Below, one piece after another: positions 60,677 to 64,000 of a stretch of 64,000 bases of DNA (positions within the stretch are counted from its first letter, which is position 1; every line of letters starts with the position of its first letter). Origin of the DNA: Cyclobacteriaceae bacterium (GTDB taxonomy: Bacteria; Bacteroidota; Bacteroidia; Cytophagales; Cyclobacteriaceae); NCBI GenBank assembly GCA_028284125.1, contig JANQSI010000018.1, positions 124,001 through 188,000 on the forward strand. The letters run 5' to 3'. The notes under the pieces were generated by a model. The model was given only the letters and a program-made list of their open reading frames with translations. It did no database searches and was not told the DNA's origin. A program made the position numbers and the translations under genes.

Positions 60677-61396
60677 TTAATCTTGCGGGTTCTTTAACCA
60701 ATGATCCGTGATCTCTTGCATTCTTTCAAAAGAGGCATAACCGTGTGCAATCATGTGTAATTTGTCATTGTGAAGGAGAACAATTGTAGGATAGCCGCTC
60801 ACACCCCATCGCCTGTTTAGCTGAAACTCCGCCACCGTTTCTTTTTTGACTTCTTCGCTTTCAAAACGAGCCTTGAAATCATTGAAATCAATATCAAATG
60901 CCTCACAGATGTTTTGGTAAAAAGATACGTCATTTGGGTCCTGGGATTCGACGTAAAACTTTCGTTGGATAGCTTCAAAGAATTCCATCTCTTTTTCTTT
61001 CACTAAAGATCGAGCAACTACAACTGCACGGCATGATGGCTCAGTATCATAGTTAAAATCATCCAACTCCATTAAATCGTAACCAAAGGGTTGGCCGCTT
61101 ACCGAACTCACCTGTTCCCAATGATGTCTTAAAAATTTCTTCATGTCTTCATTCCAAGGCTCTCTTCCACCAGGTCTTAGTCCTCCAACAACAATTCGGA
61201 ATGCAATTTTTTCAGGAATAAAATGATCTCGTAGTTTGATCAACGACGGGGCGATTCCCCAACACCAGGAACACATTGGATCTCCCACATAGATAATCTC
61301 TTGCCTATCCGCAATCTCATTGGAGCCAATTGTATTTAGTTCTTGAAGAGATGAAGGTGTACAAATTCCAGTAACCGGATCACAATAGTTCGCCAT
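60677..61396 (-). CDS. DsbA-family thioredoxin-fold protein (FrnE/SpxH-like)
   Basis: 239 residues from ATG 61396; the longer frame starts at a TTG. The redox motif is CSWC (residues 42-45, in VGDPMCSWCWGIAPS), followed by GGLRPGGREPW and the cis-Pro loop WGVSGYPTIVLL. No signal peptide, so cytoplasmic like FrnE and SpxH (YjbH). An unusual N-terminal CDPVTGIC (Cys5, Cys12) precedes the domain. Disulfide exchange or adaptor role is likely. Confidence 0.88.
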   Translation of the reverse strand: MANYCDPVTGICTPSSLQELNTIGSNEIADRQEIIYVGDPMCSWCWGIAPSLIKLRDHFIPEKIAFRIVVGGLRPGGREPWNEDMKKFLRHHWEQVSSVSGQPFGYDLMELDDFNYDTEPSCRAVVVARSLVKEKEMEFFEAIQRKFYVESQDPNDVSFYQNICEAFDIDFNDFKARFESEEVKKETVAEFQLNRRWGVSGYPTIVLLHNDKLHMIAHGYASFERMQEITDHWLKNPQD

Positions 61397-61458
61397 TAAA
61401 GTAGAATTTGTTTTCAAACATGGAAAGTCAACAATTGGTTCTTAGACTTTACTTGAAG

Positions 61459-61482
61459 ATCCTGAAATGAATTCAGGATGAC
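61459..61482. repeat. REP-like hairpin ATCCTGAA...TTCAGGATGAC
   Basis: Arms ATCCTGAA (61459-61466) / TTCAGGAT (61472-61479) with a 5-base loop and the 3' flank GAC, matching the TCAGnATGAC end of the other two copies (54169, 60388). Confidence 0.75.
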
Positions 61483-61504
61483 ATTAAGAAAATATCAATC
61501 AAAG

Positions 61505-62203
61505 TCAGGAAGTCTTTTCGAGTAGCGGTTCAAGGTATTTCCAAACCGTCTCGGCTAGAATCATATGCCCTTCCGGTGTTGGATGAATACCGTCACTAAG
61601 ATTTAAATCTGGCTCACCAGCTACTCCCTCGAGAATAAATGGAATTAGGATGGCGTTGTTGTTTTCTGCTAGTTCTGGAAAAATTTGTCTAAATGAACTA
61701 GTATAGTCTTGGCCAAGATTTGGTGGCACCTGCATTCCTGCCAGAATTATCTTGGCATCTGCATTGGCTTTTTTTACTGCATTAATGATATCCTGAAGGT
61801 TTTTTCTACTTTCCTCCAATGGCAAACCTCTCAAACCATCGTTCGCGCCAAGTTCTAGAACAAACACATCTGGAACGGTATTTAATACCCATTCAATTCT
61901 GCTCATTCCACCGGCTGTAGTCTCACCGCTTAGACCCGCATTGATAACCTGATAGTTGAACCCGAGAGAATCTAACCTGTTTTGGATCAGTGCAGGGAAA
62001 GCCTCTTCCATGTCCAACTGATAACCAGCGGTAATACTATTGCCAAAAAATAGAATGGTTTTTTTGGGTGTTTTCACTTCCGTTTTCTCTTCTTGTTTCG
62101 CTGGTTGTTCAGATGATGATTGCTGTTCCGATTGTTTCGAACATGCAATTATTATCGAAAAAAGAAAGATTAGAAGGAAACTTTTCAAGTTTACAGATTC
62201 CAT
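61505..62203 (-). CDS. SGNH-type lipoprotein esterase (TesA/arylesterase family)
   Basis: 232 residues. Lipobox IIIACSK (Cys21). Catalytic blocks: GNSITAGY with Ser56 (family consensus GDSLT; here GNSI), NAGLSGETTAGG, LELGANDGLRG, and DGIHPTPEG with the catalytic Asp-His. Acyl-thioesterase, arylesterase and lysophospholipase activities are known for TesA relatives. It starts 9 bases after the stop of the YbbP-like permease, the same functional pairing as tesA/ybbA/ybbP in E. coli. ATG 62203. Confidence 0.92.
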   Translation of the reverse strand: MESVNLKSFLLIFLFSIIIACSKQSEQQSSSEQPAKQEEKTEVKTPKKTILFFGNSITAGYQLDMEEAFPALIQNRLDSLGFNYQVINAGLSGETTAGGMSRIEWVLNTVPDVFVLELGANDGLRGLPLEESRKNLQDIINAVKKANADAKIILAGMQVPPNLGQDYTSSFRQIFPELAENNNAILIPFILEGVAGEPDLNLSDGIHPTPEGHMILAETVWKYLEPLLEKTS

Positions 62204-62212
62204 GACCCCAAT

Positions 62213-64000
62213 TTACAATTCATTCCGCAGTACCTCGAGCGGTGAATGACGAATAATGTTCCGGCTGTTGAGCAACCCAACCATCACACTCGAAAACGTG
62301 ACGACTAAAAAAATGGCACTCATGTGCAGCAGGTTTGGTACAAAAATGAACTCAAAAACAAATCGTCCCAATAAAGTGGTAAAAAGGGTTGCCAGTACCA
62401 AGCCTGCTATGGCTCCAAGGCCTCCTAAGAAAAAGTACTCAGCAGCTATGATTTTCCAGAGTTGGTGCTTCGCTGCTCCTAACGTTCGTAGAAGTACGTT
62501 TTCCTGCATTCGTTGGAAGCGACTCAAAATGATGGCGCTGATCATCACAACAAGTCCAGTTCCAATACTGAATAGCCCCATGAATTGAATCACAAAAGCA
62601 ACCTTTCCTAAAATGTCTTCAAGTGTCTTTAGGATCAATTCCAAATCGATGATGGATACATTGGGAAATTGACGAACAACCGCTTGCTGAAACCGGGCTG
62701 ACACATCCGTACGATTGATTCGTGTGATTAACACATGGAATTGTGGCGCTTTTTCCAAAACTCCTTCTGGGAACAGTACTAAAAAATTCGTCTGAACTCT
62801 GCGCCAATCAATTTCCCTTAAACTTCCTAAATAGGTTTTTACTAAGGCTCCTTGCACATTAAAAAGCAATTCGTCTCCAATGTCTACATTCAAATTCTCG
62901 GCATAACCTTCAGACATGGAAATGAAAATGCTATCGCCTTGTTGAATTTTTCCAGTCCAGTCTCCTTTAACCAATGTCTCTGAGCTGATCAGTGAATCTC
63001 TGTAGGTGACGCGATATTCACGATTGAATGCCCATCCCGGAACTTGAGCCGTAGTATCATTCCAAGCTTCATCCTTGTTTTTCCCATTGATTTCAAGAAG
63101 TCTCATGGTGACGACTGGGACATCTTGCATCACTGGCAAGTCAAAGTCCTCTGTCATTTCACGGATTTGTTCCTTCTGATGACTTTGGATATCGAATAAT
63201 ACAGTATTTGGTCGTTCATCTTCACCAGCCAACGACACGCGCTGGACCAAAAGATCTTGCATGAAATAAAGCATCGCCAAAAGGGCAGTGCTCAAGCCCA
63301 ATGTTGTCACCAATACCACTGTTTGATTGTTGGGGCGATAAAGGTTGGACATGCCTTGTCTCCAAACGAAAGACATTGATCCTGGAAGTACTCGCTTCAT
63401 ACCCCAACTCAAGCCTTTTCCAAAGCCAAATAACAGCAGAATAGAACCAATTAGTATTCCAGTATAAACCAGCGCAAATAATGCGTCACTTAATTGCCAC
63501 CAAAGAGCGAGGAAAATGAAAAGAACAACCGTAAATCCTATTAAGCCAACAAGTTTGTCCCATTTAATTTTTGTCGCTTCAAATCCAGATCGAATAGCGG
63601 AAAGCGGTGAAATTTTTCTTAGTCCCACCAATGACAGGAGTCCGAACAAAACCGAGATAATTACTCCTAGTAAAACTCCAATTAGAATCGCTGGCCAATA
63701 AATCACAGGAGTTATGTCAATGGGTATAAATGCCTTAGTGATTTCGGGTAAATAAAGATGAATGACAACCCCAACAATACTTCCAATCACAGAACCAATC
63801 AATCCAAAAAAAGCAACTTGCAACAAATAAATATTGATCGCCTGGCTGGCCTTCATTCCCAAGCATCGCAACACTGCCACAGCTTGAACTTTGCTTTTTA
63901 CATAGACATAGATTGAACTAGCAACTCCCAGACATCCTAGTAACAATGCTGTGAAGGCAATCAACTCAAGGAATGCTGAAAGATCTCGGAAGGCTTGTCC
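62213..64000 (-). CDS. YbbP-like ABC transporter permease, C-terminal part (truncated at window edge)
   Basis: The frame is open to the right edge (reading in with FRDLSAFLELI), so the gene starts beyond the window. The visible part is about 595 residues with two FtsX-type blocks: AFTALLLGCLGVASSIYVYV with AVLRCLGMKASQAINIY, and later ILSRFQRMQENVLLRTLGAA with KHQLWKII. Extracytoplasmic MacB-like region between. Relative of E. coli YbbP, encoded beside YbbA (ATPase) and TesA. Expected function: extraction or export of lipids or lipoproteins. An ATPase gene should lie just outside. Confidence 0.9.
   Translation of the reverse strand, partial: GQAFRDLSAFLELIAFTALLLGCLGVASSIYVYVKSKVQAVAVLRCLGMKASQAINIYLLQVAFFGLIGSVIGSIVGVVIHLYLPEITKAFIPIDITPVIYWPAILIGVLLGVIISVLFGLLSLVGLRKISPLSAIRSGFEATKIKWDKLVGLIGFTVVLFIFLALWWQLSDALFALVYTGILIGSILLLFGFGKGLSWGMKRVLPGSMSFVWRQGMSNLYRPNNQTVVLVTTLGLSTALLAMLYFMQDLLVQRVSLAGEDERPNTVLFDIQSHQKEQIREMTEDFDLPVMQDVPVVTMRLLEINGKNKDEAWNDTTAQVPGWAFNREYRVTYRDSLISSETLVKGDWTGKIQQGDSIFISMSEGYAENLNVDIGDELLFNVQGALVKTYLGSLREIDWRRVQTNFLVLFPEGVLEKAPQFHVLITRINRTDVSARFQQAVVRQFPNVSIIDLELILKTLEDILGKVAFVIQFMGLFSIGTGLVVMISAIILSRFQRMQENVLLRTLGAAKHQLWKIIAAEYFFLGGLGAIAGLVLATLFTTLLGRFVFEFIFVPNLLHMSAIFLVVTFSSVMVGLLNSRNIIRHSPLEVLRNEL

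Noticed and set aside
1-64000. CRISPR array, tRNA, rRNA, insertion sequence or prophage
   Set aside because: No repeat-spacer periodicity, cloverleaf-like segment, transposase or integrase motif was seen; gene content is uniformly chromosomal.

Overview
The window is a single chromosomal segment of a Bacteroidota bacterium, most likely a marine Cytophagales/Cyclobacteriaceae-type organism. The reasons are: an extended NusB, DUF2911, WG-repeat and DUF4097 proteins, 800-900-residue double-FtsX permeases, a TMEM175-type channel, a ppiD-like gene, ECF sigma factors with small membrane partners, and TAnnTTTG-like -7 boxes. Base composition is moderately AT-rich and even throughout. I saw no insertion sequence, prophage, CRISPR array, tRNA or rRNA. 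The first gene (mazG) and the last gene (a YbbP-like permease) are cut by the window edges.

Layout. 1-5.2 kb: mazG end, two tiny hydrophobic ORFs, a TMEM175-family channel, a secreted DUF2911 protein with its terminator, and a secreted beta-propeller plus Ig-like pair. 5.2-9.2 kb: an ECF sigma factor with a four-helix membrane partner, a structured RNA candidate upstream of it, and a WG-repeat protein. 9.2-14.4 kb: a minus-strand housekeeping run (leucine-type dehydrogenase, nusB, ytxH-like, DUF1573 lipoprotein, yajC, ybbR-like, coaE). 14.5-19 kb: an ABC exporter, glnS and a MOSC protein. 19-27 kb: a duplicated lipocalin-like protein with a penicillin-acylase-family lipoprotein, then two tandem FtsX-type permeases. 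27-33 kb: DUF5946, a divergent GGGP-synthase homologue, DNA polymerase IV, an operon of dimeric-barrel protein, ArsR regulator and AHSA1 protein with a clear promoter, an MBL hydrolase, a thioesterase and an Lgt-family protein.

33-46 kb, mostly minus strand: a small lipoprotein, threonine/serine dehydratase, yefM-yoeB toxin-antitoxin with an operator-promoter behind polA, polA, mnmD, ispF, a PadR regulator with a prefix-domain permease, inositol monophosphatase, rsmI, a TPR-like lipoprotein, pterin carbinolamine dehydratase, DUF493 and a small lipoprotein. 46-52.6 kb: a PpiD-like foldase that appears to lack its parvulin domain, a bile-acid-symporter-family transporter, a DinB-family protein, and an ECF sigma / HEAT-type anti-sigma candidate / two DUF4097 operon. 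52.7-64 kb: a secreted protein of unknown function, a fused FAD/Fe-S dehydrogenase, a PhzF-family protein, a secreted SRPBCC protein next to a Cys-tailed ECF sigma factor, a YHS protein, a small membrane protein, a FrnE/SpxH-like DsbA protein, and a TesA-like lipoprotein esterase behind a YbbP-like permease.

Most genes are ordinary. The points that stand out are the PpiD homologue without parvulin domain, the terminator-ended structured RNA in front of an ECF sigma operon, the sigma/anti-sigma/DUF4097 envelope operon, the divergent GGGP synthase, two well-organised promoter/operator regions (ArsR and YefM-YoeB), and several families of dispersed intergenic hairpins.
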